From NCBI GenBank assembly GCA_014529385.2, contig CM043942.1, positions 22,900,991 through 22,964,990 on the forward strand: DNA of 64,000 bases, in the 5' to 3' direction. Shown piece after piece: positions 32,464 through 42,870 of the stretch (position 1 is the stretch's first letter; every line of letters starts with the position of its first letter). The notes under the pieces are model-generated. The model was not told the DNA's origin. It saw only the letters and a list, made by a program, of their open reading frames with translations, and did no database searches. Source of the stretch: Adiantum capillus-veneris (taxonomy: Eukaryota > Streptophyta > Polypodiopsida > Polypodiales > Pteridaceae). The translations under genes were made by a program, and so were the position numbers.

Positions 32464-35400
32464 GAATTTTGGTATAACTCCAAAATTTTTGGAAAAAAAG
32501 TCCACCGCCTGATTTTGAATTGGTGTTGAGGAATGCATCTGAGTTTCCGGTTGTGGTCCAAACATCTCTAATTCATACGGCGTGAGAGGATTATATGTTT
32601 TGGTGTCGGGATCATACAGCGTGCGTCTACCCTTTGTCAGACATGTTCTAACCAATTTATGACAATGTGAAGTTGTGTGGATCCATCCCTTTGGAAGAGG
32701 CTAATGTTTGATCCTGGCCTCAAAAAGGATCTCAGCCATTTCTCTGTACTGTGGTCCCAGCCCTGGTTTAGCCGTAATATCCTTTTCAAGAATCTTAAAG
32801 GACTCCACAGTAAGTTGAAGTAGCTGATTTGTGATCTTGGTGAGACCTTTGAGCTGAATCTTCCATTGTCAGATACAGATTCTGACTCTCTTCATTGCTT
32901 CTTGCAATTCCCTAACATCATTCAGTGGAGAGCATCATTGATCAATGTTTGCCAAGTTTTCCATTCTACAGTGGCTCGCTCATACCAGTCCTGAAGGTCA
33001 GTAGATAGTGATATTAAAGTATGTGAGCCGATCCACTGTTTCTAAATGTTGAGGATACATCGCGAGGAAAAACCTAGGCAGCTTAGTCTCTCTAGCAGGC
33101 AATGCATACAGGAGAAATGGGAAATCATGGACAAACTCTAGAAACTTGAGGACAGCCTGGTTCTCCTGTTGCATTATCTTCCTGGTGACTTGAACCAGCT
33201 GAAAAAGTTTTTGGAGAGCAGTTGCATGTTCTCCTACTATCATTCTAACCCAAGGTCCTTTGCTGCTAGAAGCATGATTTTCTATGATAGCCTGCACTCT
33301 CTATTCTAAGACTCCTCTGGCAATTTGTATTTGCAGTAGAACTTATTTCAGTTGATTCCTGACCTCCTTCATGCATTTATATGTAGGCCTGTTCCCAAGC
33401 AAGAGCTCTAATTCAATGGCTAGGGAATGAAAGTCTGCAGTAGACTGTCGTTGCCAGTGTGGATTGACTAGCTTATCATCAGAGGTTAGTACCTATTCAG
33501 GTACCCTGTCCAGCAGCTAGACGCTGCTGGGATGTACAGGTAGTTGGTACACTCTTGAAGCAGCTGATTTCCAATGCTGGATCATTTCTTTTGGCACCGT
33601 CATATAGTCTTTGAAAGCATTCCAGATTAGAAAGAAGAACATCATCCTCCAGATAAACCCTCGTAATAGGAGCTTGCTGATGTCTTAGCCTCTTGTTCAG
33701 TGTGATGAGCTGTAATGAGTGTTGCTCATCACCTTTCAAAGTCTCAATCATTGCTTTAGCTTTTCCTTTTACATCTGAACTGTGTTGTGGAATGGTGTAC
33801 TGGGGAGTCTTTAGTGTTACCTGGTTGCTAATCATCAGCCCCCTCATCTCCCAACTGTCGATCCTTGTACTGGGCTGGCTAGTCTGTGTTGGGCTGACTG
33901 CCTCCTGTGGTAGCTGATCCACAACACCAGATGCTGAAGGTGGAGATAGAAGAGAGTCATCATCATCATCATCATGTTTATCTGTTGGTTTGCCCTCCCT
34001 CTCTTTATCCTTCTCTTCTGCTTTGTTAGAATCCTCATCGAGGTTATTCTGCTTATCAAGGTAGCCTAGAATAGCTTGATTTGCCAAAGCACTGTTATAT
34101 TCAGAAAGCTTATCCGGCAAATCACTATGTATAGTTTCTATAAGTGCCTTCAGATTATCCTTATTGAAAATGGCATTGCCTTCTGAATTCAGAATATCAG
34201 CCAAGTTATGTATATGTATCTTTTTGTTAAAGAGGATTTTAATGTAGTGTTGCTCGTCAGCAATGTGTTGAAATCAACCCTCTTTAACCTTAGCATAGTC
34301 TCAAATCTGTCAGCAGCTCTCTTAGGCTGCCTTGTTTTCATTTAATTACCTATTTTCAAATTCAAGCTTTGACATCTTACTTCCCATTTTCTGAATTGTC
34401 CTGGCTAACTGATTTTCAAGAACACTATGCCGCAAGGGTTGTTCCCCTATATCCCGTTTCAACTTTTGAACTTGCTGTTACACCGATCCTCAATTCTTCT
34501 TTCAACTTGTTCACTTCATCAGTGGATGCTGAGGCATCCATCATTTGTTCCAAAGCATTGACAATCATATTCCAAGATGACTAGATAAGCACTGAGCAAC
34601 CATACATTACTGTCACTGGGTCAGAGGCAACTGACTCATAAACTGTGACAGGGGCCATATATGGTAATGTGGTAAAGTCAGGTTTCTGTAGAACTAATCG
34701 TCCTGTGAGAGGGTGAGTCTGTAGGTGTTCTAATCTATCCTTTTTGGTTAAAACTAAAGCCAATTCGCTAAAAGGGACAGGAACTTTACTGGCTTGGACT
34801 GACATGTTCTGGACCTTTTTCTTTATCAGTATGAACTACCAGTTTCTCAACACTTGTTGTTTCTGGCTGGTCTTTTGCAGCACTGGTGTTTGCTGGATTT
34901 TGCTCTGCTGACTAGTCCCATCAGTAATCCATGCTGGAGCTTGTTCTTCAGATGTTGCTGAAGTCTTAGCTACTGAAGTCTAGTTAGCCGAAAATTTTGC
35001 AGTAGGCACAGACTCAACCTGGCTTTCTAATTGCTTCAAGAAAGCGCTGCTCTTAGAGAATGTAGTTTTTGATTTATTTGAACTACCAACCTCCACCTTT
35101 GTGGCCTTTCTCTTCTATCCAATAAGAGCCAACTGAGCACCTGGGGCTTCTTCATCTGAAGATAAGTCAAATGGGTTTCTGACTCCATGCCATCCATACC
35201 TGGTCATGAGCATCAGGAGAAGTTTCCCAATAAAGAAACTGCCTGACATACCATGCTTTAAAAACAGTCTGAGACTTAAATTTGGCAGTTTAAAGAAACG
35301 CACATTATGAAACAGAGTCTGACATAAGTTGATCGAAGCCATGGCATCTAGTTTCCTTGCAAGCAACATAGCAAACAATTTTTATGAGACATATGTGGCA

Positions 35401-36297
35401 TTATTTTTTAGACTCATAGCTTCAGCCATAAACCGATAAGCAACTGGGATGTACAGAACTGCTATTGGAACCCCTTGGGCACTGGCCTTGCATTTTTTCT
35501 TGGCTGCATCATCCTCTTTAAGAGCCGCACTTATCTAATCTGCAGTTGCAATGGTTGGCTTTGGCTCATTTGGCATCTTGAAAGCATAAGCAATGTCATC
35601 TGGAGTTGCTGACACTTTCCTACCATACACAACAACGTTGCCTTCATCGACATTGAAGGAATCAAGAACCTGCTTGATTATAGCCGTGTCAAACTTGATT
35701 GGCTTGCACAACCACATGCAAATCCCACAGTCGTAGCAATGCTTCTGCTTGCTCAGTAAACACATACAACTGTATCTTGCTATGAGGAATTAGTGGTAGA
35801 GAAGCTTTAGCAGCAACAACAAGTGCGGAGGTTTCGTCTAAGCTTTCCTGCATCTCTGACATTTTCTTCCTACCCATGCATAGTGAGGACAATGAATCTG
35901 TAGAAGAGGAAGACTTACTTGAAAATTCAAATCCGTATCCAGGCATCTCTGGTTAAAATAGATAGTAATCAACAGATGCTTCGGATGAAGAAGTTTGTGG
36001 TTGTAGTGAAGGAGCTTCAAAGCTTGGAGATGGCGAATGTGCAACAACAAGCAGACGTCGTACAGGAGACTTATGAAGAAAAATGCCTACTCGCCTTACT
36101 GTTATACGCGTTCGTGCCATAAAAGCTCCACTACTTATTGTTCCTAGAGTTTTGTGCATCGCCAATGATGTGGCATACATGCATTGGCTAATACTCTCCA
36201 TGTTCCTTAAAATGATTACCACAGACAATCCCACTGTCCCTTTTTCCAATAAAAACTGGTACTCGCTTTGAGACTTTACTGGTTCGATTCCTGCCAT
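32450..36297 (-). pseudogene. Extra ORF downstream of integrase in gypsy element H (env-like position)
   Basis: About 1,280 codons of minus-strand coding-like sequence in several open pieces (36,297-35,953, 35,946-35,689, 35,765-35,535, 35,378-35,115, 34,805-34,581, 34,204-33,497, 33,297-32,998, 32,655-32,368). A likely start is MARTRITVRRVG at about 36,119. The N-terminal third is Ser-rich, then comes FDTAIIKQVLDSFNVDEG and VSATPDDIAYAFKMPNEP, which resembles the plant-retrotransposon ORF found downstream of integrase in Athila-like elements. The middle is Lys/Ser/Gln-rich with acidic runs (DKHDDDDDDS). The C-terminal part is helical (LFQLVQVTRKIMQQ). No transmembrane segment or fusion motif is clear, so I do not call it an envelope. 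Its length is well above the usual env-like ORFs. Confidence 0.7.
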
Positions 36298-37640
36298 GGT
36301 TTTGTCATGCTGATACTTTTCTGACCCTTTGACTGGCTCTGAGACTGGCTCTGAGACTTTACTTGTTCTGTTACTGACATGGTTTTGTCGTGCTGATACT
36401 TTTCTGACCCTTTGACTAGCTCTGGTATTGGTTGTACATGAAAAAGGCTTAAAATAACTAATTCTGAATTTTTGTGAACTTCAATTTCCAGAATACCAAT
36501 ATCATTATCCCTGGAAGTCTCTTTGTCATTAAAATAATATAGCTTGACTTTGGCCCCATCATAAACACCTGGCAACAGTAATCCAAATAAATTTTTCAAC
36601 CTTACTGTGCCATTGGAAAACACCCAATCGACTTCATATGGACCATACCAAGCTATCTTTAAGTTTGGTTTCTTAGGACCCAGTTTAGATTGATAGAGTA
36701 GAACCAAATCTCCTTTTTGAAACTCCCTAACCTTGATTCATCTATCATGCCAGTGTTCCTTCTTTGCTGAACAATTTCTTATTCCAGCATAGCCCTCTGT
36801 CTTAACTCATCCAACTGTGTTATCTCCTTCAGTCTCTGTTTAAGATTGTGATTAAAATCCAATCCATACTCTACTGCCATCCTGAGAATGGGAATTACAA
36901 ATTCGACAGCTTCAGTACCATACACCATTCTAAACGATGTTAGTCCAGTGTTGACCTTATAAGCTGTCCTATATGCCCAGAGAGTAGTCTGGAGCTTCAA
37001 ATCCCACTGGTGTGGCTCCTTCTGCACATCTTAGTGAGAATAGTCTTGACAGTTTTGTTAGTGCTCTCTGTTTGCCCATTGCATCTAGGATAATATGGTG
37101 TTGATTTCCTATGCTTTACTGAGAGCATTTCCATTAGAATGTCCATAGTATCATTTATAAAGTGTGTTCCTTGATCAAACACAATCTCCACAAGACATCC
37201 ATATCAACAGATAATATTTTCAAATAAGAATACAACAGTGGACTTCGCGGTGTTGTCAGGAAGAGACTTAGCTTCCACCCATTTCGTGACATAACAAGTG
37301 GCCATCAATATATACCGATTCTTCCTTGGAGTAATTTTCTTAAATGACCCATGAAATTCAGACCCCATTTCATAGATACTCCCAGTGGATGCACTGGAGT
37401 TAGAGGAATCATATTTGGTACTGTGGGTCTGCCCATCCTCTGGCATATATCACATGTTTTACAAAAGCTTCTAACATCAGATATTAAAGTTTGCCACCAC
37501 AATCTAGCCTGTAGAATCTTCTTGTAAGTAATATCAGTGGCAAAAAGTCCTCTAGAACCCCCATCATGTGCCTCTGAAATAACTTGCATTCTCCCTTCCA
37601 TAGGCACACATCTTTGAAGAACCCCATCTACTCCCAATGC
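36276..37640 (-). pseudogene. pol: Gypsy integrase (element H)
   Basis: Zinc domain near 37,600-37,430: EAHDGGSRGLFATDITYKK then CKTCDICQRMG; the second His of the HHCC finger is replaced. Core: RYILMATCYVTKWVEAKSLP near 37,300, where the family has Asp in place of the Cys before YVTKW, so the first catalytic Asp appears lost. The second is kept in EIVFDQGTHFIND and Glu in NGQTESTNKTV. Then TTLWAYRTAYKVNTGLTSF and the C-terminal GPYEVDWVFSNGTVRLKN. The tail is Ser-Gln-rich and contains a partial tandem duplication. Stops and frame changes divide it at 37,200, 37,000 and 36,750. Confidence 0.93.
36281..36465. repeat. About 83-bp tandem duplication in the integrase tail of element H
   Basis: The segment beginning ggttttgtc at 36,298 repeats from 36,381 (gctgatacttttctgaccct in both). 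It lengthens the Ser-Gln-rich end of the integrase frame and gives the repeated words KGSEKYQHDKTMS and KGQKSISMTKP. Confidence 0.75.
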
Positions 37641-37649
37641 GTAAAGTAA

Positions 37650-38270
37650 TCCGCCAATGATGGTGAACTGCAGACTCTTAGTAATCAGAGACTTCTTCTG
37701 ATTCTGAGTCCAGTTTTCTGGGAATCCTCCCTTAGAAAGGAACTAATATACATCATACAACTCTGGACCAGTTGTTTCCTCAGCTGTCATTTGAAATAGT
37801 TTTGCATCCATTGGCTCATCTCTCAATGATGTCTCAGAGTAGCCATCTAAACTCTTGGATAGGAAATCAACACCACAATGGGTTTTACCGGGCTTATGAA
37901 GAATGCAAAATTCAAACTCCATTAGGAACATCATCCATCTTATCAATCTGCCTTGAATAATGACTTTGTTGATAAAAAATAATAATGCGTGATGATCCAC
38001 ATAAAAATGAAATAGATTGCCCAGCAAATAGTGTCGAAATTTAGTAGCACTAAAAACCATTCATAGGGCTTCTCTTTCAGTAGTTGTATATCCTTGTTCA
38101 GCTTGACTGAATCTCCGGGTGGCAAAATACACTGGATAATCAGTCCTCCCTTCTGGCCGAGCTAATATTGCTCCTATTGCTAGTCCTGAAGTGTCTACAT
38201 GTACATGAAAAATGACCTCCCAATTCGGTTGTCGATGTATTGGCTTACTCATAATAGCATTCTTCAACCT
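37650..38270 (-). pseudogene. pol: Gypsy RNase H (element H)
   Basis: Minus-strand RNase H of the gypsy polyprotein. HVHVDTSGLAIGAILARPEG near 38,190 contains the first catalytic Asp. Next come QAEQGYTTTEREAL near 38,100, where Glu is kept, then FHFYVDHHALLFFINK near 38,010 and the end IQGRLIRWMMFLMEFEF. A stop follows REAL. The downstream part to 37,743 (KPGKTHCGVDFLSKS) is the usual spacer before integrase. Confidence 0.92.
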
Positions 38271-39072
38271 CTAAAAGCTTTCCTCACATTCAACAGTCCG
38301 AATGAACTTGTTGTTCTTCTTTGTGAGATCATACAAAGGTAATGCCTGGGAAGCAAACTTGTGCACAAATCTTCTATAGAAATTGATATATCCTAAGAAA
38401 GAACTCAACTTTGATGCATTGCGGGGTGCCTTGGCCTGTTGGACACACTGAATCTTGTCATTGGCATTTCTATACCATTTTTGGACACTACATGTCCCAG
38501 TAGTTGTCCTTTCTAGACCAAGAAAACACATTTGAATGGATTAAATAGATTTGCTTTTCATGACAATGCTGGAAAATCATTTCCAAAAAAAGTAAATATT
38601 TATCCTCTGCTGAATATACAGTGAAGTTATCCATAAATATGGCAAGGAATCGATGGAGAAATTCACTGAATATTTCCATCATACATTGTTGGAAAGTTGC
38701 TGGAACATTGCAAAGACCAAACGGCATAACCAGATATATGAATGCTCCCCATTCAGTAATAAAAGTAGTTTTACTTCGGTCCTCAGGAGCAATCTGTAAC
38801 TGGTTATAACCACTATAACCATCCATAAATCTATACATCTCATAACCTGCAATTTCGTCAAGCAGCATGTCCGTAAAGGGTAATGGAAAGGGATCCTTGA
38901 TGGTTTGAGCATTCAGCTTCCGATAATCCACACAAAATCTAAGCTTTCCATTCTTCTTGGGTACCACCACAATGGGAAATAAGCGGTCACTACTAGCTAC
39001 TTCAGTAATGAACCCAGACTTCAGAAGGTTATCAATCTCTTCCTTGACGTTCTTAGCATAATTTGGATTCAT
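38271..39072 (-). pseudogene. pol: Gypsy reverse transcriptase (element H), active site altered
   Basis: RT start SGFITEVASSDRLFPIVVVP and KNGKLRFCVDYRKLNAQTIK, then DGYSGYNQLQIAPEDRSKTT and LVMPFGLCNVPATFQQCMM. The active-site box reads FMDNFTVYS where the family has FMDDFTVYS; the second Asp of the pair is Asn (about 38,627-38,632). A frame change near 38,510 leads to the thumb region, RNASKLSSFLGYINFYRRFV. A functional RT would need both Asp residues, so this copy is dead. Confidence 0.95.
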
Positions 39073-39769
39073 TCTGTATCATTGCAACCGCACTGGTTTG
39101 GCATCCGGTTGTTATGGTATTCAATGTTGACATACCTTTGGATCTACTCCCTTGAGATCAGTATGTTCCCATGCGAAAACATCTTTGTACTACTGGAACA
39201 TGTGTCGAGCCTTCTCTTTCATTACTAGATTCAGATGCTTGTTGACTTTGATCATTCTAGGATTTTCCTCAAAACCTAGATTCCATTCCTCTATTTCTTG
39301 ATCATCTGGAAGCAACCAATTAGGCCCACCACCCTTTCTTTTGGTTGACTCCTCAACATAATCCCAAGATGGACCTCTAAGCCTTAAACTGCTATTCTAA
39401 TTTTCAGTAACTTCTCTAGATTGTGCTTGTTCAGAGGCCTCTGGCGTACTAGAATCAACTGGTTCTTTTGGCCTTCTAGTTAGCTGAACTGGTCGTTCCC
39501 CAGAATTCAGTTCAGTGAACTGATCTGGAAATTATTTCTTTTGCTTTTCAGCCTGATCTTTGTCCAATAATACTGTATTTAGATCTATTTTGTCCAGGGG
39601 AAAAATATTCATTGCCGCCAGCATCCTCTCAATTTTCTTCACCCTATACTTTTGGAAAAGCTCTTTTGGTTGCAGATCCTTTCTCTAGCTCCTAGTGTTG
39701 TTCATTTGTATTTGAATTCTGTTACTGGCACCTTGTATTGTCAAAGTCTGATTGGCATAGTCGTGAACA
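39073..39769 (-). other. Spacer between protease and RT in element H
   Basis: Eroded minus-strand coding sequence of the protease-RT linker. Fragments such as YKVKKIERMLAAMN and KGVDPK can be picked out, but no conserved domain. Many stops. Confidence 0.5.
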
Positions 39770-40030
39770 GCTTGTGTTGTTCGCAATCATGGCCGCCCCA
39801 ATAGCATCCCATATGCGCCTTGCACATCTAATACTAGAAATCTGGTCTTGAACTTTTCTTTGCCCACCCTTATCTGCATACTCTCTATCATCTTAGTTGC
39901 CTGCACAAGTCGATGATCCACCATTCAGACTTTAAAAGGCGCTGGTTTCAGATTTGTGATACCCATTCTTTGCTGAAGGTGTGCCCCCAGGACATTTACT
40001 CTCGCTCCTCCATCCAGTATGACACCCAGA
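39770..40030 (-). pseudogene. pol: Gypsy retropepsin (element H)
   Basis: Protease that cuts Gag-Pol. The active site reads ILDGGARVNVLGAHLQQRMG near 40,020-39,960, with DGG where many plant gypsy proteases have DSG or DTG. The flap and C-terminal part follow: MVDHRLVQATKMI, then FLVLDVQGAYGMLLGRP near 39,820, the usual LLGRPW-like end. One stop lies in the Lys-Val region near 39,930 and one after LGRP. Confidence 0.85.
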
Positions 40031-40863
40031 TAGTGGCTTCCACCGTTTCCTAACCTTATAGTCTACCTGGATCACCAACACTTCATAATCTCTGTCAACA
40101 GCCAAGTCAACTGCTTTGGCTTCCGCTTCAACCTTCCTTCACTGTCTGATGAATTTCGCTGCTTCAAGCAAAGTTTTTCTAATTTTATCTAGTTCAACTC
40201 TGAGTTTTTGAATTCTATCACAAATTTTGACATGAATTTCTTCTCTCTCTCTCTTGATCAGAGTTATTATCAGAACTTGAAGAATTGGGACTATCTCCAC
40301 AATGCCATTCCTCTGTTCTAGTACCTCTTGTGCCTTTTTCAGTGTTTCCTGTTGTAGTTGTATCTGATTTAACATTCGATAGTTATTCTACCAGTCCCTG
40401 AGAACTGCAACCAACATGGTCTCAGGAATTCCAGACCTTGACTAATCTGGTTGTGCTTTCTCAGAAGACTAGGCTCGTATCTTTTGACTGACCCAGACAT
40501 GAGAGCTTTTTGACTGCTCTGGTAGTTTCTTGGCTAAATCTTCTGTGATCTTAGCTGCCAGTTATCTTTGCTCCTGCCATTCATCAACTACCTTTTCTTT
40601 ACCCTTTGGTAGTTTCTTGGCTAAATCTTCTATGATCTTAGCTGCCAGTTATCTTTGCTCCTTCCATTCATCAACTACCTTTTCTTTACCCTTTGCTTTC
40701 CACACCTCTCTCTGCTGAGCCCATTGGCTACTTATGGACTGACTGGTTTTGCTGGCTCATCTGGAATTTCCTTAATGACCACCCCTTTGTTGCATGTAAC
40801 TGCTCGTACAAGAACTGGCTATGGGGCCTTTGCCTTAGTAGCTGTAGTAGTAGGTATTTCTAG
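40031..40863 (-). pseudogene. Gag-protease linker of element H, with coiled coil
   Basis: Minus-strand coding-like sequence after the third zinc knuckle. It includes LAAKITEDLAKKLP (duplicated) and an open 78-residue frame at 40,375-40,139 rich in Glu, Lys and Leu (IQLQQETLKKAQEVLEQRNG, KLRVELDKIRKTLLEAAKF), which looks like a coiled coil. Function is unknown; a multimerisation segment between Gag and protease is one possibility. Confidence 0.55.
40521..40695. repeat. 87-bp tandem duplication in the Gag-protease linker of element H
   Basis: ggtagtttcttggctaaatc starts at 40,521 and again at 40,608. The two copies are nearly identical and in frame (29 codons), giving two copies of KGKEKVVDEW and LAAKI.EDLAKKLP on the minus strand. 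Confidence 0.92.
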
Positions 40864-42319
40864 ACACTGAGCCGCCAAATGCCCATACTTACCACAAGTA
40901 TAACAGTTTAGGCTTCGGTTCTGGAAATTACCACAACCTCGGCCCCGGCCAGTACCTCCTTGGTATCTACCGTGCCAGTACCAATACCATCGGTACCTGA
41001 TTTCTCCTCTTGGGGTACACTGGTTGTCTCCACTCTGACTGGGTCAGCATTGGTGAATGCCACTACAGGAAAATCTTTTCCCTTCTTGAAGTGATGAATG
41101 CGAATGCCACAATTGTTCCATAAATGACCATATGCTTTGCAATAGGTACACTGTGAACATTCATTGGAAACATGATCTTTAGATTTACACTTTGAACATC
41201 AGGTTTCCATTCTTCTAACTGGTTTTCTGTTTCGATTGATTTCAACAATCTTCCAAGCCATTTCATCAATCTTTCTGGACCAAGACCCTTTCTTGGCCTT
41301 GTCTTTGCTCTTTTCATCTGAGCTGCTTTCAGAGCTACTGGAGGTCCTATTGGAATCAGAATTCTCAGTGGAAGAACTTCTACTACTAGACCTCGTCTTC
41401 TTGTGACTCTTGTCCTTCTTTGCCTACTATTTGAGCTTCAAGGCTTACTTCACCAAATTATTGAATTTCTTTGTTGATGCGGGCACCTCTGTTCCCTAAG
41501 ATTTTTACTGTGGAACCCATGCTCGCAACCTCTTTTCTGATGGTGGCTCCTGTAGCTGCCTGGTTAGCTCCTTGATTTTCTCAACATAACTTTTGATTGA
41601 TAACTTCCCTTGCTTTATCTTATCCAGTTTGCAAAGGATGTCCTCATCACCTCTATTGTCTGAATATTCCAGTCTGAAAGCCTTGAGATATTTGTTGTAT
41701 GATCTGAGTTGGCAAGCTGGGTAATGGTAGTATCATTTCCTTGCTGCATCCTTTAGTGTCTGAGGAAAGTATTCCCCCCAGTCATCTTCATCAATATTCT
41801 TCAACTCAGTATACTGTTCAAAAGCCTAGATATGAACATCAAGATCATCTTTCTTCCCACCTTTGAACACTGGAAAAGAAATTTTCATTGAAGTGGCATA
41901 ACATGCCGGTCAACATCGTCTTTGTCTCTTTTGACCTTAAGAACCTGACTCCGTCTTAAAGACTTCTTATGATGGTCTTTATCAGCATCCCAATCAATTT
42001 CTTTGTCAGTCTCATTTTCTGTCTCTTCTCTGGATTTTCTACTGGAACTGTGACGACTACCCTTGCTGCCTTTGGCCCCAACATCCCTATGTGTGGTCCA
42101 AGAACTCCTGGACTTGCGTTCTTCCCACTCATCCCTTCTCCTTCTGGACTGATTAGAGTGCTCAGAGTCCTTGGCCTCATCAGCATGACTGTGCTCCTCC
42201 TGAGCCTCAGTCTCAATCACCGGGTCCTTCTTATGATCAGAGTCTCTTTTTGATTCCTCCGGAACAAGGTCAACATGGTGTGACGGTTTACGACCACGAC
42301 TGGTTTTGGGCGCCATCAC
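40864..42319 (-). pseudogene. gag: Gypsy Gag with three zinc knuckles (element H)
   Basis: Starts MMAPKTSRGRKPSHHVDLVP at 42,319, followed by a long charged Glu/Lys/Ser/Arg region to 41,885, then eroded capsid sequence to about 41,400. Three CX2CX4HX4C knuckles follow: CSKCKSKDHVSNEC (41,198-41,157), CTYCKAYGHLWNNC (41,150-41,109) and CYTCGKYGHLAAQC (40,905-40,864). The first two are in tandem, two residues apart; the third is about 68 codons downstream. A frameshift separates the second and third. Most plant gypsy Gags have one knuckle, so three is unusual. The charged N terminus is also unusual in length. Confidence 0.85.
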
Positions 42320-42380
42320 TACAACAAAAAATTCTAACTAGGAGATAAGAGTTTCCTGGTCAACAAGCAAACAACTTTAA

Positions 42381-42396
42381 CCACCGTGATCACCAA
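42381..42396 (-). promoter_or_regulatory. Probable primer-binding site of gypsy element H
   Basis: On the minus strand TGGTGATCACGGTGG begins three bases from the 5' LTR end, so it is in the PBS position and starts with the required TGG. I cannot assign it to a tRNA from memory; it is not the tRNA-Asp type seen in element F. Confidence 0.55.
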
Positions 42397-42398
42397 AA

Positions 42399-42865
42399 TG
42401 GAATTGGAGCTGATCTCTTTAGATAGCTGATTCCACTATTAGAATTTGAGGATACTGGTAAGTTGTCAATTTAGTTAATGAAACTGGAATAGAGAACTCA
42501 GACTGAACTAAAATAGTTATCTGAACTAAAATAGTAAACTAAAATGAGAGACATACTGGACTACTGGAAAAGTGTTTGCAGGTTTAGATTCATAGTTCAG
42601 GGACAACCAATACAAGGTGTAACAAGTTGAAGCTCAAATGATTATAGCAGTAATGATTACAAAGTGAAGTTAAAGGTGAAGAGATAAGTGCTAAGCCAAG
42701 ATAACTAGAAAGCAAGAAGCCCGATTACAATGTAGTGGGTCCTATTTATAGCCTTCTAGAAGTTACTGTAGTAACTGCCGTAATAATTACTGACGTGTGA
42801 CTGATCCATTGTTTGGATTCCCAAGAGACAGTTCCCACCTACTGGGAATTTCTTCGCCTTCTACA
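42399..42865 (-). repeat. 5' LTR of gypsy element H
   Basis: 467 bp, partner of 31,983-32,446. It carries a TATAAATAGG box (element orientation) near 42,744-42,753. Differences between the two LTRs are scattered throughout by eye, at least several percent, so the insertion is not recent. Confidence 0.95.
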
Positions 42866-42870
42866 CTAGT

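Larger units (their letters stand above)
31983..42865 (-). mobile_element. Full-length Ty3/gypsy retrotransposon (element H) with long extra 3' ORF
   Basis: 10.9-kb minus-strand element with 464- and 467-bp LTRs (plus-strand edges TGGAATTGGAGC and GCCTTCTACA), a PPT and a perfect CTAGT duplication (31,978-31,982 and 42,866-42,870). Order: Gag with three zinc knuckles, protease, RT, RNase H, integrase, then about 3.85 kb of further coding-like sequence up to the PPT. All genes have stops or frameshifts, and catalytic residues of RT and integrase are changed. It sits inside copia element G. Pol order (RT-RH-IN) and RT wording identify Ty3/gypsy; the extra ORF after integrase points to the Athila/Tat-type branch. 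Confidence 0.95.

Noticed and set aside
36278-36296. tRNA B-box-like word ggttcgattcc
   Set aside because: It lies at the junction of the integrase tail and the extra ORF of gypsy H, next to a tandem duplication, and no A box or acceptor stem fits.
32450-36297. Calling the extra ORF of gypsy H an envelope gene
   Set aside because: No signal peptide, transmembrane segment or surface/fusion motif is visible; only its position is env-like.
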